64,000 bases of DNA, taken from assembly GCF_902498995.1 (NCBI RefSeq), contig NZ_CABVLY010000005.1:62001-126000 (forward strand), in the 5' to 3' direction. Position 1 is the stretch's first letter, and each line of letters opens with the position of its first letter. This DNA comes from Burkholderia anthina. Lineage in GTDB: Bacteria; Pseudomonadota; Gammaproteobacteria; Burkholderiales; Burkholderiaceae. The translations under genes and the position numbers were made by a program. Shown piece by piece: positions 43,713-52,100 of the stretch. The notes under the pieces were generated by a model. That model did no database searches. It was not told where the DNA came from and saw only the letters and a program-made list of their open reading frames with translations.

Positions 43713-45786
43713 GGTTCGGTCGCCGGGCCCGCGCGAAGTCCTGCGACTGCTCGCGCCGTTTCCGGGACGCACGTCGATCGCCGTCCGGGTAGCCCTGATT
43801 TGCGCGCTGACCGTGCTCGTGACGAGCGCGTACGGTACGCCCGAAGCCGCGCTGTCCGCCTACGTCGTGTTCTTCATGATCCGCGCCGACCGCGTGACGA
43901 GCGTCGTGCTCGCGGCCGCGCTGCTCCTGATCGTTACGATCGTGATCGGGCTCGTGCTCGGCATCGCGATCTTCAGCATCGACTATTCGATCCTGCGGGT
44001 CGCGTGCATGGCCGTGCTGTCGGTCGGGCTGCTGTACCTGACGTCGGCCAGCAAGCTGCGCCCCGTGGGCGCGATCCTCGCGATGATCGTCGGCTTCGGG
44101 CTCGACCAGCTCGGCCTCGCGCCGTTCGGCGAAGCCGCGACGCGCGCGCTGCTCTATATCTGGCTGACGATCGCGATTCCGGTCGGCGTCGCGATCGTCG
44201 TCAACCTGCTGATCGCGCCGTCGCCGCGCAAGCTCGCGCTCGCGCAGCTCGCGAAGCGGCTGCGGCTCGCCGCGCTCCGGCTGCGCGGCGACGACACCAC
44301 GCGCGCCGCGTTCGACGCGAGCCTGCGCGAAGGCGACAAGCAACTCCTCACGTGGCTCAAGCTGTCGAAACTCGAAGGCTCGTCGAGCGCCGCGGACGTC
44401 GCCGCGCTGCGGCAGGCCATTGCGTCGAGCACGGCGCTGCTGGTCGGCGTCGCGCTGGCCGATCGCGAACCCGACGCGCGGCTGCCCGCCGCGTTTTCCA
44501 CGCCGATCGCGGCCACGCTCGACGAGATGGCGGCGATTCTCGAACGCGGCGGCTATCCGGTCGACGTGACGCTCGCGCTGCCGCCGGCCGATGCGCTGCC
44601 GCCACTCGCGCGCATCGCCGCGACGGATCTCCATGCGGCGCTCACGCGTTTCGCGGAACCGGGCGCAGCGGCAGACACAGCGGCACACGCGCCGGCCGCC
44701 TCTCGCAGCACGTCCGCGGCCGCCCGCCCCGAACCTGCCGCATCGCCCGCCAAGGCTCCGGGCGGCGGCTTCTTCCTGCCGGATGCGCGCAGCAACCCCG
44801 ATCACATCCGTTATGCGCTGAAGACGACCGCCGCGGCGATCTTCTGCTATCTGCTGTATTCGCAGCTCGACTGGTCTGGCATCCATACGTGTGTCGTCAC
44901 CTGCTACATCGTGTCGCTCGGTTCGACGGCCGAGACGGTCGAAAAGCTCACGTTGCGGATCGTCGGCTGCATCGTCGGCGCGCTGCTCGGCACCGCGGCG
45001 CTCGTGTTCGTCGTGCCGGCGCTGTCGTCGGTCGGTCAATTGATGGCGCTGGTGTTCGCTGGCGCATGGCTGTCCGCGTGGGTCGCGTTCGGCTCGCCGC
45101 GCATCGCGTACGCAGGCTTCCAGATCGCGTTCGCGCTTTTCCTGTGCGTGATCCAGGGCGCCGGCCCCGGCTTCGACCTGACGATCGCGCGCGATCGCAC
45201 GATCGGCATCCTGCTCGGCAACGTCGTCGTGTATCTCGTATTCACGCGCATCTGGCCCGTGAGCATCGGCAAGCAGATCGACGTCGCGCTCGCCACGCTG
45301 CTCGAGCAGTGGCGCCGCGTCGTGCGGATCGCGCAGCCGGCCGAACGCCGCACGCTCGCCGCCGAAGCCTTCGCACGGCACGGCGCGATCGCGCAGGAGC
45401 TCGGCCTCGTCCACTACGAGCCGTCGTGGGTTCGGCCGGCCGCCACGTGGCTCGCCACCCGGCGACGCGCACTTGCAGAACTCGGCGCGCTCGAAGGCCC
45501 GCTGTTCCTGCTCGCCGAACGCGCGCCGGGCGACGCGGCGCTCGACGCGCGGCTCGCGCGCGTGGTCGAACTGCGCGACGATGCCCCGGCCGCCGACGCT
45601 GCTACCCCGGCACCGTCGTCATCGACCGCGGAAGCGGCAGCCGTGCCGGCCCCGCCGCCGGCCGCCGCGCCCGCCGACCCCGCACGCGCCGCGCTGCTGA
45701 ACCTGATCGACACGCGGCTCGCACACATTGCCGATGCCGCCCGTCAAGCCACCTCGAAGGAGCCCGCCCCTCATGCGCGTACCTGA
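43693..45786 (+). CDS. mdtO: FUSC-family inner-membrane efflux protein (MdtO-like)
   Basis: The 697-residue protein has two clusters of membrane helices (about 35-185 and 375-530) separated by and followed by cytoplasmic domains, as in the FUSC/AaeB family. An alanine/proline-rich linker (about 320-350) and tail (about 640-670) are low in complexity. The ATG follows GAGG and overlaps the mdtN-like gene by 20 bases. With its neighbours it should form a tripartite exporter, probably of aromatic acids or similar toxic compounds. Confidence 0.88.
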   Translation: MARPAAEVRSPGPREVLRLLAPFPGRTSIAVRVALICALTVLVTSAYGTPEAALSAYVVFFMIRADRVTSVVLAAALLLIVTIVIGLVLGIAIFSIDYSILRVACMAVLSVGLLYLTSASKLRPVGAILAMIVGFGLDQLGLAPFGEAATRALLYIWLTIAIPVGVAIVVNLLIAPSPRKLALAQLAKRLRLAALRLRGDDTTRAAFDASLREGDKQLLTWLKLSKLEGSSSAADVAALRQAIASSTALLVGVALADREPDARLPAAFSTPIAATLDEMAAILERGGYPVDVTLALPPADALPPLARIAATDLHAALTRFAEPGAAADTAAHAPAASRSTSAAARPEPAASPAKAPGGGFFLPDARSNPDHIRYALKTTAAAIFCYLLYSQLDWSGIHTCVVTCYIVSLGSTAETVEKLTLRIVGCIVGALLGTAALVFVVPALSSVGQLMALVFAGAWLSAWVAFGSPRIAYAGFQIAFALFLCVIQGAGPGFDLTIARDRTIGILLGNVVVYLVFTRIWPVSIGKQIDVALATLLEQWRRVVRIAQPAERRTLAAEAFARHGAIAQELGLVHYEPSWVRPAATWLATRRRALAELGALEGPLFLLAERAPGDAALDARLARVVELRDDAPAADAATPAPSSSTAEAAAVPAPPPAAAPADPARAALLNLIDTRLAHIADAARQATSKEPAPHART

Positions 45787-47320
45787 ACCGCCGGCCGCGT
45801 CGCTCGCCGCAGCCGCGCTCGCGACCGCCGTCGCGCTGACCGGTTGCGCGACATCGTCGATCGACCTGGCGCCGGAAGCGCCCGACCGTCCGTGGCAGCC
45901 GCACACGTCGGCCGCCGGCGACATCGTGCCGGCGCCGCCGCTGGCGTCCGCGCAACGCGCGCCGCACGACTACACGCTGCCGGCCTCGCCCGCGCTCGCG
46001 TCGGTCCCGCCGCCCGCCACGCTCGATTCGACGCATCCGTACACGCTGCCCGAGCTGATCGATCTCGCGGAATCCACGAACCCGCTGACCCGCATCGCCT
46101 GGAACGACGCACGCAACGCGGCGCTCGCGGTCGGCATCGCGAAGGCCGCGTACCTGCCGAACCTGTCCGCGACGGCAATGGGCGCGTACCAGACGAGCCA
46201 CGGCTCGACCTCGACGATCCTCGGCGACGCGTCGAGCAACTCGACCGTGCACGGCACGATTTCGGCATTGTCGCTGCAATGGCTGCTGTTCGATTTCGGC
46301 GGCCGCGCGGCGCGCGTCGAGGCGGCCGAGCAGGCGTCGGTTGCGTCGAACGTCGCGTTCACGGCCGTGCACCAGCAGGTGATCCACGACGTGACCGTCG
46401 CGTACTACCGCTACGAAGCCGCCCGCTCGCGCGCGGCCAGCGCGCAGCAGGGCCTCGCGAACGCCGACGCGATCCTCGCGGCATCCCGCGCGCGGCTCAA
46501 GCATGGTGTCGGCACGGTCGTCGAGCTCGCGCAGGCAACGCAGAACCGCGCGCAGGCGAATCTCGCGCTCGTGCAGGCGAACGGGACGGAGAGCGACAGC
46601 TACCTCGCGCTGGTTTCCGCGCTCGGCATCTCGCCGCTGTCGAAGCCGTCGATCGCCGCGCTGCCGAAGCGGCCGCTGCCGCCCGCGCTCGCTTCGTCGG
46701 TCGACGCGATCGTGTCGGACGCGATCTCGCGCCGCCCCGACCTGCAGGGCGCATATGCGCTCGAGCAGGCCAATCGCGCGAAGATCAAGGCCGCGGAAGC
46801 CGCATTCATGCCGAAGATCTTCCTGTCCGCGTCGACGTCGTATGCAAGCGGCGGCACGGCCATCTCCGCGCTGCCGGCAATCGGCGACCAGGCGCCGACC
46901 GTCAACCTGAACGGCAGCCGCTACGGCGGCGGCGTGTTCCTCGGCGTAACGATCCCGCTGTACGACGGCGGCCTGCGCTCCGCCGTGCTGATGCAGGCGC
47001 GCAACGACGCGCAGAGCGCATCCGCGCGGCTCACGCGAACCAAGGAGGAAGCCGTCCGCCAGGTCGTCGCCGCGCAGAACGCGGTGCAGACGAGCCTCGC
47101 GTCGCACGACGCGGCCAAGGCGCTCGTCGACGCTGCGCAGACCAGCTACGACGCGGCGCTGACCGCGTACCGCAACGGCGTCGGCTCGATCACCGATGCG
47201 ACGATCGCGCAAAGCCAACTGCTCGCGGCACGCAACGCGGAAGTCGACAGCTACGCCGGCGCGCTGTCCGCCGCCGCCGCGCTCGCGCTCGCGACGGGCA
47301 CGATCGGTTCGTCGCAATGA
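45773..47320 (+). CDS. mdtP: Outer-membrane efflux lipoprotein, NodT/TolC family (MdtP-like)
   Basis: The 515-residue protein has a lipoprotein signal with lipobox LTGC (Cys25). Two OEP repeats form the TolC-like barrel and alpha-helical tunnel (YTLPELIDLAESTNPLTRIAWNDARNAAL and, later, GVTIPLYDGGLRSAVLMQARNDAQ with AYRNGVGSITDATIAQSQLLAARNAE). It completes the tripartite pump. The ATG lies ten bases after AAGGAG and overlaps the mdtO-like stop by 14 bases. Confidence 0.92.
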   Translation: MRVPEPPAASLAAAALATAVALTGCATSSIDLAPEAPDRPWQPHTSAAGDIVPAPPLASAQRAPHDYTLPASPALASVPPPATLDSTHPYTLPELIDLAESTNPLTRIAWNDARNAALAVGIAKAAYLPNLSATAMGAYQTSHGSTSTILGDASSNSTVHGTISALSLQWLLFDFGGRAARVEAAEQASVASNVAFTAVHQQVIHDVTVAYYRYEAARSRAASAQQGLANADAILAASRARLKHGVGTVVELAQATQNRAQANLALVQANGTESDSYLALVSALGISPLSKPSIAALPKRPLPPALASSVDAIVSDAISRRPDLQGAYALEQANRAKIKAAEAAFMPKIFLSASTSYASGGTAISALPAIGDQAPTVNLNGSRYGGGVFLGVTIPLYDGGLRSAVLMQARNDAQSASARLTRTKEEAVRQVVAAQNAVQTSLASHDAAKALVDAAQTSYDAALTAYRNGVGSITDATIAQSQLLAARNAEVDSYAGALSAAAALALATGTIGSSQ

Positions 47321-47354
47321 CGCGCCGGCCGTGCCCGGCCCGCAGCCAAACTCG

Positions 47355-47384
47355 TTGACGCCGGCGCGCGCGGCCCACTAGAAT
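47355..47384 (+). promoter_or_regulatory. Sigma-70 promoter of mgtC
   Basis: TTGACG (47355-47360) and TAGAAT (47379-47384) are separated by 18 bases. This near-consensus promoter predicts a start near 47391 and a leader of about 250 nt before mgtC. A small hairpin GAATG-CCGCC-CATTC overlaps the -10. Confidence 0.6.
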
Positions 47385-47390
47385 GCCGCC

Positions 47391-47638
47391 CATTCTCCCT
47401 TCAGGAACCATCGTGGACAGTTGCAGCACTCCGTTGCGTGCGCCGCTTGCCGCCTGAACGCCTGTCCGACGCAGTTCTCCTGCCCGGCTCGCGTTCCGCG
47501 AGCCCGCACGCCACCCGTTTCACACTGAATGACGCACTCGCACGCTACAGTAGCGCGCGATGACGGCCATCGTGTCGCCTTCGGCATCGCGCCGTCGCGA
47601 CCCGGGCCGGCATGCGCTCCTTGCACGGCAGGACAACC
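47391..47638 (+). other. Long mgtC leader with possible leader peptide
   Basis: No gene other than a possible 14-codon open frame starting GTG at 47413 and ending TGA at 47457 (after CAGGAACC) is visible. Leaders of mgtA/mgtC genes in other bacteria sense magnesium or proline through short peptides, so regulation by this leader is plausible but unproven. Confidence 0.35.
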
Positions 47639-48346
47639 ATGACTCTCGATTTCGCACTTCGTCTTTTCACCGCGTTCGCCTGCGGCGTCGCAATCGGCCT
47701 CGAACGCCAGATGCGGCAACGCACGGCGGGCCTGCGCACGATCACGCTCGTTGCGAGCGGCGCGTGCCTGTTCGTCACGCTCGGCGTGCTGACCGGCAAC
47801 GGCGTGGCCGGCGTCACGCAGATTGCCGCGTACGTCGTGTCCGGCGTCGGCTTTCTCGGCGGCGGCGTAATCATGCGCGACAAGGGCTCGATCCAGGGCA
47901 TCAATACGGCCGCGACGCTGTGGTGCTCGGCCGCCGTCGGCGTACTGTCGGGTTCCGGGCATTACGTGCCGGCGCTCGCCGGCACCGGCGTCGTGCTGCT
48001 CACCAATACGGTGCTGCGCGGCGTCAGCCAGGCGATCAACGCGACGCCCGTGTCGAACGCCGATCTCGTGCGCGAGTATCAGATCACCGTGATCTGCCTG
48101 GCCGCCGACGAAGTGCATATCCGCACGCTGCTGTCGAATTCGATGTACGCGAAGCCGCTGTCGTTCCAGAGCCTGACGAGCGAGGACGTGCCCGATCAGC
48201 CGGACCGGCTGAAGGTGACCGCGACGCTGAAGCTGCATCCGAAGGATCAGCAGAAGCTCGAACAGATCGCGAGCCGGATGAGCATGGAGAAGAGCATTTC
48301 CAGCGTGAGCTGGACCGCGAAGGAAGCGGAACCGCTGATGGAATGA
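47639..48346 (+). CDS. mgtC: MgtC/SapB-family membrane protein
   Basis: The 235-residue protein has the MgtC domain (about 1-135) with four to five membrane helices and the conserved GLERQMRQRTAGLRT, GVGFLGGGVIMRDKGSIQGINTAATLWCSAAVGVLSG blocks. A soluble ACT-like C-terminal domain (about 145-235) follows. MgtC proteins promote survival at low magnesium and inside host cells, in part by inhibiting F-type ATPase. The ATG follows CAGGA six bases upstream; an earlier in-frame ATG at 47612 lacks this. It stands alone with its own promoter. Confidence 0.9.
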   Translation: MTLDFALRLFTAFACGVAIGLERQMRQRTAGLRTITLVASGACLFVTLGVLTGNGVAGVTQIAAYVVSGVGFLGGGVIMRDKGSIQGINTAATLWCSAAVGVLSGSGHYVPALAGTGVVLLTNTVLRGVSQAINATPVSNADLVREYQITVICLAADEVHIRTLLSNSMYAKPLSFQSLTSEDVPDQPDRLKVTATLKLHPKDQQKLEQIASRMSMEKSISSVSWTAKEAEPLME

Positions 48347-48392
48347 GCGGCGGCGGGCGGCTCGGCATGACCGCCCCGCCGCCGGTGCCGGG

Positions 48393-49112
48393 TCAGGGCG
48401 TATCGATGAGCCCGGCCGAAATCGCCTTGACCACCGCCTGCACCTTGTTGGTCGCGCCCAGCTTCTCGAGGATGTTGTTGACGTGGAAGTTGACCGTGCG
48501 CTCCGAGATGCCGAGGATCTGGCCGATCTCGCACGCGGTCTTGCCTTCGGCCGTCCAGCACAGCACCTCGCGCTCGCGCGCGGTCAGCGTGACGCCCGCC
48601 TCGGGCGACAGCTTCGGCACCATGAAACGGCTCATCAGCGAATGCGACAGGTTCGCGAGCCAGTTCGTCTGCAGCGTCAGCATGTTGATCTCGGCAGGCG
48701 TGAGCCGGTCGGCATGACGCGCGATGCTCAGCAGCCCGAACGCGCCGCGCGCCGCCCAGCTCGACTGCGCGACGCCCACCGACAACCCGAACTCGCGCGC
48801 GTCCTGCCATAGCGGACACGGATCGATCCGGTCGACGTCCGGCCAGACGATCATGTTGGTGCTCTGCGCGCCGTCACGAACCGTCGAGTCGATCTCGATG
48901 TAGTTCTGCGCGTGGTAGTGCTCCATCCATCCGTCGGGATAAGTGTTAAAGATTGCCACCGCCGGCTTCGATACGGGCAGCGGCACGCGAATGCCGTAAC
49001 AGCAATATTCGAAGCCCAGGCGTTTAGAATAAGCGGCGATCCGCTGGAAGAGCTGCTGCTCGTCTTCCGCGGCGCTAAATTGTTGGTAGGCATCCTGCCA
49101 GCGCAATTCCAT
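48393..49112 (-). CDS. cepR: Quorum-sensing LuxR-type regulator CepR
   Basis: The 239-residue protein is nearly identical in pattern to CepR of the Burkholderia cepacia complex. An autoinducer-binding domain (about 20-165) has the AHL-contact residues in DGWMEHYHAQNYIEIDSTVRDG and VWPDVD. A LuxR HTH (about 175-235) reads LTAREREVLCWTAEGKTACEIGQILGISERTVNFHVNNILEKLGA. It binds octanoyl-homoserine lactone made by CepI and controls proteases, siderophores and biofilm functions. It is transcribed divergently from rsaM, with a cep-box-like site between them that could mediate its known negative autoregulation. Confidence 0.96.
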   Translation of the reverse strand: MELRWQDAYQQFSAAEDEQQLFQRIAAYSKRLGFEYCCYGIRVPLPVSKPAVAIFNTYPDGWMEHYHAQNYIEIDSTVRDGAQSTNMIVWPDVDRIDPCPLWQDAREFGLSVGVAQSSWAARGAFGLLSIARHADRLTPAEINMLTLQTNWLANLSHSLMSRFMVPKLSPEAGVTLTAREREVLCWTAEGKTACEIGQILGISERTVNFHVNNILEKLGATNKVQAVVKAISAGLIDTP

Positions 49113-49133
49113 TCTTTCTCCGACAACGTCACG

Positions 49134-49153
49134 CTGTCATACCTGTCAGGTGC
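49134..49153. promoter_or_regulatory. Candidate CepR-binding site between cepR and rsaM
   Basis: CTGTCATACCTGTCAGGTGC aligns with the cepI-upstream box, sharing CTGT, the central A/T positions and CAG-T. It also contains the palindrome ACCTGTCAGGT. It lies 22 bases from the cepR start and 33 from rsaM, so bound CepR could block or adjust both. Confidence 0.45.
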
Positions 49154-49185
49154 CAGCGCCGGTTGGGGGCTGATACATTCCGCGC

Positions 49186-49629
49186 ATGACTTCACCTTTG
49201 TTGCATCCGGTCCGCGGCCCGTCCCCGGACGGTTACGTGCGCCTGTGCGAAACCGCACTGGCCACGCTCGTGCTCGACCATGTCGCGAGCGGCCTCGATG
49301 CATCGCTGCTCGCCGAACTGCGCGACAGCGCGATCGATGCGCGCCTGGCCGGCTACACCGAATGGCATCGCCCGGCCGGTGCCGGCGTCGCATACCTGAC
49401 GGTCGGCTGGGACTGGTATCTCGAACGCGCGACGGGCACGTTCGAGATCGCGGGCGGCGACGTCCGCAGCAACATCATGGTCGTCGACGCCGCGGGCGCC
49501 GACATCGGCATGGTCTGCACCGCCACCGCGCTGGTCGCGCGGCTCGCCGGCGTCGACTGGGCCGCCGCGGTCGCCTCGGCGTTGCTCGGCCGCAACGATG
49601 CCTATCATGCCGGTCCGACGCTCCAGTGA
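49186..49629 (+). CDS. rsaM: RsaM-like quorum-sensing modulator
   Basis: The 147-residue soluble protein lies between cepR and cepI in the same order as in all Burkholderia cepIR loci, where RsaM-type proteins lower or balance AHL production. Its length (147) and sequence features (LHPVRGPSPDGYVRLCETALATLVLDHVASGLD, GWDWYLERATGTFEIAGGDVRSNIMV) fit that family, which has no DNA-binding motif and probably acts post-transcriptionally. The start is the ATG nearest the cep-box-like site; the ribosome site is weak. Confidence 0.9.
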   Translation: MTSPLLHPVRGPSPDGYVRLCETALATLVLDHVASGLDASLLAELRDSAIDARLAGYTEWHRPAGAGVAYLTVGWDWYLERATGTFEIAGGDVRSNIMVVDAAGADIGMVCTATALVARLAGVDWAAAVASALLGRNDAYHAGPTLQ

Positions 49630-49759
49630 CAACCGGCCGCGCATTCCTCTGACGTTTCTGCACGACTGGCGCTCTTTATAAGCAAAAGCGGCCGGCATTT
49701 CAATCCCGTCGATCAAGAAACCGGTGCCACCGGAAAAACCGTGTCGGCCCACCCTCACC

Positions 49760-49779
49760 CTGTAAGAGTTACCAGTTAC
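49760..49779 (+). promoter_or_regulatory. cep box upstream of cepI
   Basis: CTGTAAGAGTTACCAGTTAC matches the imperfect dyad known as the CepR box of the cepI promoter in Burkholderia. It lies 60 bases before the cepI start codon, suited to activation and positive feedback by CepR-AHL. Confidence 0.85.
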
Positions 49780-49839
49780 CGCCCCCTCGGGACGCGCGCT
49801 GTAATGCGGGCATACCAAAGTACAGATCCGAGGACACCC

Positions 49840-50448
49840 ATGCGGACCTTCGTTCACGATGAAGGGCGGTTGCCACACGAACTTGCAGCGGATCTAGGGC
49901 GCTATCGGCGCCATGTGTTCGTCGAACAGCTCGGTTGGGCGCTCCCGTCGGCGAACGAAAGCTTCGAGCGCGACCAGTTCGATCGCGACGATACCGTCTA
50001 CGTGTTCGCGAGGAACGCCGGCGGCGAGATGTGCGGATGTGCCCGCCTGTTGCCGACCACCCGCCCGTATCTGCTGAAGTCGCTGTTTGCCGACCTGATC
50101 GCCGAGGACGTCCCGCTGCCGCAATCGGCTGCCGTCTGGGAGCTGTCGCGGTTTGCGGCGACGAACGGCGAAGGCGGCCCGGGCAACGCCGAGTGGGCCG
50201 TGCGCCCGATGCTCGCCGCGGTCGTCGAATGCGCGGCGCAGCTGGGCGCGCGGCAGCTGATCGGCGTGACGTTCGCAAGCATGGAGCGGCTGTTCCGCCG
50301 GATCGGCGTGCACGCGCACCGCGCAGGCCCGCCGAAACAGGTGGACGGTCGTCTGGTCGTCGCGTGCTGGATCGACATTGATCCGCAAACGTTTGCTGCA
50401 CTTGGAATCGAGCCGGGGCAAGCTGCCCGGCAAGCCATCGCCGCCTGA
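49840..50448 (+). CDS. cepI: N-acyl-homoserine lactone synthase CepI
   Basis: The 202-residue LuxI-family enzyme makes octanoyl-homoserine lactone from S-adenosylmethionine and acyl-ACP. The conserved catalytic residues are present: RYRRHVFVEQLGW, ERDQFDRDDTVYVFARN, GCARLLPTTRPYLL and WELSRFAA. The ATG follows GAGGACACCC. The cep box upstream supports autoinduction by CepR. It is adjacent to a hypothetical gene on the same strand that may be co-transcribed. Confidence 0.96.
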   Translation: MRTFVHDEGRLPHELAADLGRYRRHVFVEQLGWALPSANESFERDQFDRDDTVYVFARNAGGEMCGCARLLPTTRPYLLKSLFADLIAEDVPLPQSAAVWELSRFAATNGEGGPGNAEWAVRPMLAAVVECAAQLGARQLIGVTFASMERLFRRIGVHAHRAGPPKQVDGRLVVACWIDIDPQTFAALGIEPGQAARQAIAA

Positions 50449-50500
50449 ACCGGAACGCGCGTAGTCCGTCCGGGCGGCATCGTAACGAAGGAGAACCACC

Positions 50501-51262
50501 GTGGACCAGTCTCAGGTCTTTCGCGCGATGATGCCCGGGTTGACGAGCGCCACCGGCGCCCGCATCGCGGTTGCCTACCCGTCGTTTCCGCGGCCGCTGC
50601 CGCTCGTGCGGCTCGATCGCCGCGGGCTCGTGTTTCGTGCGGCCGGCGCCGCGCCGCTCGTCTGCGGACTGCCGCGCGCCGCCACGCTGCTGGCCGCCGA
50701 CGCACCGCTCTGCTCGCTGCGCCTCGTGATTCGCGACGTCGCCGCTGTCGGCGACGGCCGGCACGACCTGACGATGCAGCCGTCCGGCGCCGCCGGCGAC
50801 GAGCTGCTGTGGCACGCGCTGCGCGAGCGCGAGCCGTACCGGCAGATCCGGCAGCCGCTCGCGCCCGTCGATGCGGCCATCGCGCCGAACGGCGAGCAGC
50901 AGGCTGGCGGCGATGCCGCAGCGCGTCCGTCGCGCAGCGCGGCATTCCGGTTGCGGTGCCACAGCGATGCGCTGTTCTTCGCCGACTGGCTCGAATATCA
51001 CTTCGACGAACTGCGCGCGCTGTCGCAGCGACACGGGCCGCAACTGCAGCTCAACCAGCTTCAGCGAAAAGTGTCCGACGACGAGGTCGGCGTGCGTTTC
51101 GTCTACGACATCGACGGACACGCGACGCGACACGTCCTGACCGACTGCGCGCGCGACGCCTGTACATGGATCGAGACCGAGATGCGCAACAAGTACGCCG
51201 TGCCGGTCGCGCAGGAACGTTTTGGCGCGTTTCCCGCGCATGCTTGGGCGAGTGGTATGTGA
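50501..51262 (+). CDS. Conserved hypothetical protein downstream of cepI
   Basis: The 253-residue protein starts at a GTG preceded by a strong AAGGAG site. It is soluble, with no signal peptide or known motif. Its sequence MDQSQVFRAMMPGLTSATGARIAVAYPSF is followed by a mixed alpha/beta body, with two similar-looking halves separated by an alanine-rich stretch near residues 130-145. It starts 52 bases after cepI on the same strand. From memory, Burkholderia cenocepacia has a CepR-regulated gene at this place (BCAM1871). Its role is not known to me. Confidence 0.75.
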   Translation: MDQSQVFRAMMPGLTSATGARIAVAYPSFPRPLPLVRLDRRGLVFRAAGAAPLVCGLPRAATLLAADAPLCSLRLVIRDVAAVGDGRHDLTMQPSGAAGDELLWHALREREPYRQIRQPLAPVDAAIAPNGEQQAGGDAAARPSRSAAFRLRCHSDALFFADWLEYHFDELRALSQRHGPQLQLNQLQRKVSDDEVGVRFVYDIDGHATRHVLTDCARDACTWIETEMRNKYAVPVAQERFGAFPAHAWASGM

Positions 51263-51419
51263 GGTGCGACGGCGGCGGTGCCGCCGGATGACGGCCGCCG
51301 CGCAGGAGGATAACCGGCCCTTGCCGGCCTCCTGCCGAACGCCGGCAAGGGCCGCGCGACGAGCCGGTTCGCCGTTCTCGGGAAGGCGTGTTGGCGCTGC
51401 GTTGCACAATTACAACTAG

Positions 51420-51513
51420 GGCTTGCCATCCCTCGGGTTTTCCCTTAAAGTTGCATCTGTCTCCTCCATGTCTCCAAACATGGATTCAGCCCGCTCCATT
51501 AGCGGGCTTTTTC
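51420..51513 (+). ncRNA. Candidate small RNA (or structured 3' end) with anti-Shine-Dalgarno loop
   Basis: Between the cepI-distal gene and the leftward membrane gene lies a stretch unlike its GC-rich surroundings. It has a TCTCCTCC motif (51460-51467 region), a hairpin CCATGT-CTCCAA-ACATGG (51466-51483), and a strong terminator AGCCCGCT-CCATT-AGCGGGCT-TTTT (51488-51512). C-rich anti-SD motifs next to a terminator are typical of Hfq-bound trans-acting sRNAs. The 5' end is a guess; no clear promoter was identified, so it might instead be processed from the upstream transcript. Confidence 0.45.
51488..51512 (+). terminator. Rho-independent terminator
   Basis: An 8-bp perfect stem AGCCCGCT / AGCGGGCT around CCATT runs into TTTTTC. 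It ends the candidate sRNA and the transcript from cepI and its downstream gene. Confidence 0.9.
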
Positions 51514-51549
51514 TTGCCCGCGATAATTTATCGGGGACGCATCACCGCT

Positions 51550-51843
51550 CTATCCGCCTGCGGTAGACGCCTTTGCCGGCGCTGGCCAGTAGTAGAGGAA
51601 GGCAAACAGCAGCGCGAGAACCACGATCGACACGAGCAGCAGGTACAACCAGCCTTTTCGAGTACCCGGAAGGCCCGACACGCCGCTCGCATCGCCCGTC
51701 AGCACCATCAGCGCCACGACTGCCAGCCCCGCTAGCACCATCGCCCCCTTCGCGACCCAACCGAACGCGACTTCCAGCGCAGCCATCCAGCGAGACTGGC
51801 GATAAGGCCCGGCAACCGGCCGGCGCAAGTCGGGCTTACGCAT
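51550..51843 (-). CDS. Small hypothetical membrane protein
   Basis: The 97-residue product has two hydrophobic helices (GAMVLAGLAVVALMVLTG and LYLLLVSIVVLALLFAFLYYW) separated by a short glycine-rich loop, with an arginine-rich N-terminus in the cytoplasm. There is no recognised family. The start MRKPDLRRP is preferred; an in-frame ATG at 51882 is possible. It is convergent with the gene after cepI. Confidence 0.6.
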   Translation of the reverse strand: MRKPDLRRPVAGPYRQSRWMAALEVAFGWVAKGAMVLAGLAVVALMVLTGDASGVSGLPGTRKGWLYLLLVSIVVLALLFAFLYYWPAPAKASTAGG

Positions 51844-52100
51844 CGTGTTCGCAGCGGATCCGGCATGCATGGGAAGCCGCATACGCAGCGTTACGCGCGA
51901 ACGCCGTCATCGGGACGAACGCACGCCGCGCGTGCGGCAAACACGACATGCCGTCGTCACGCATGGTGACCTTCAATGGTGGATTCACGCGAGATCGGAA
52001 TCGGGGCGTGCAGCAAATGCAGACGAACCACGCGGGATTCCCGTGGCGTTTGACGGATGTGCGCGCGACGCCCGGGCCGGCGTCCGCGCGTCGATCGTGC

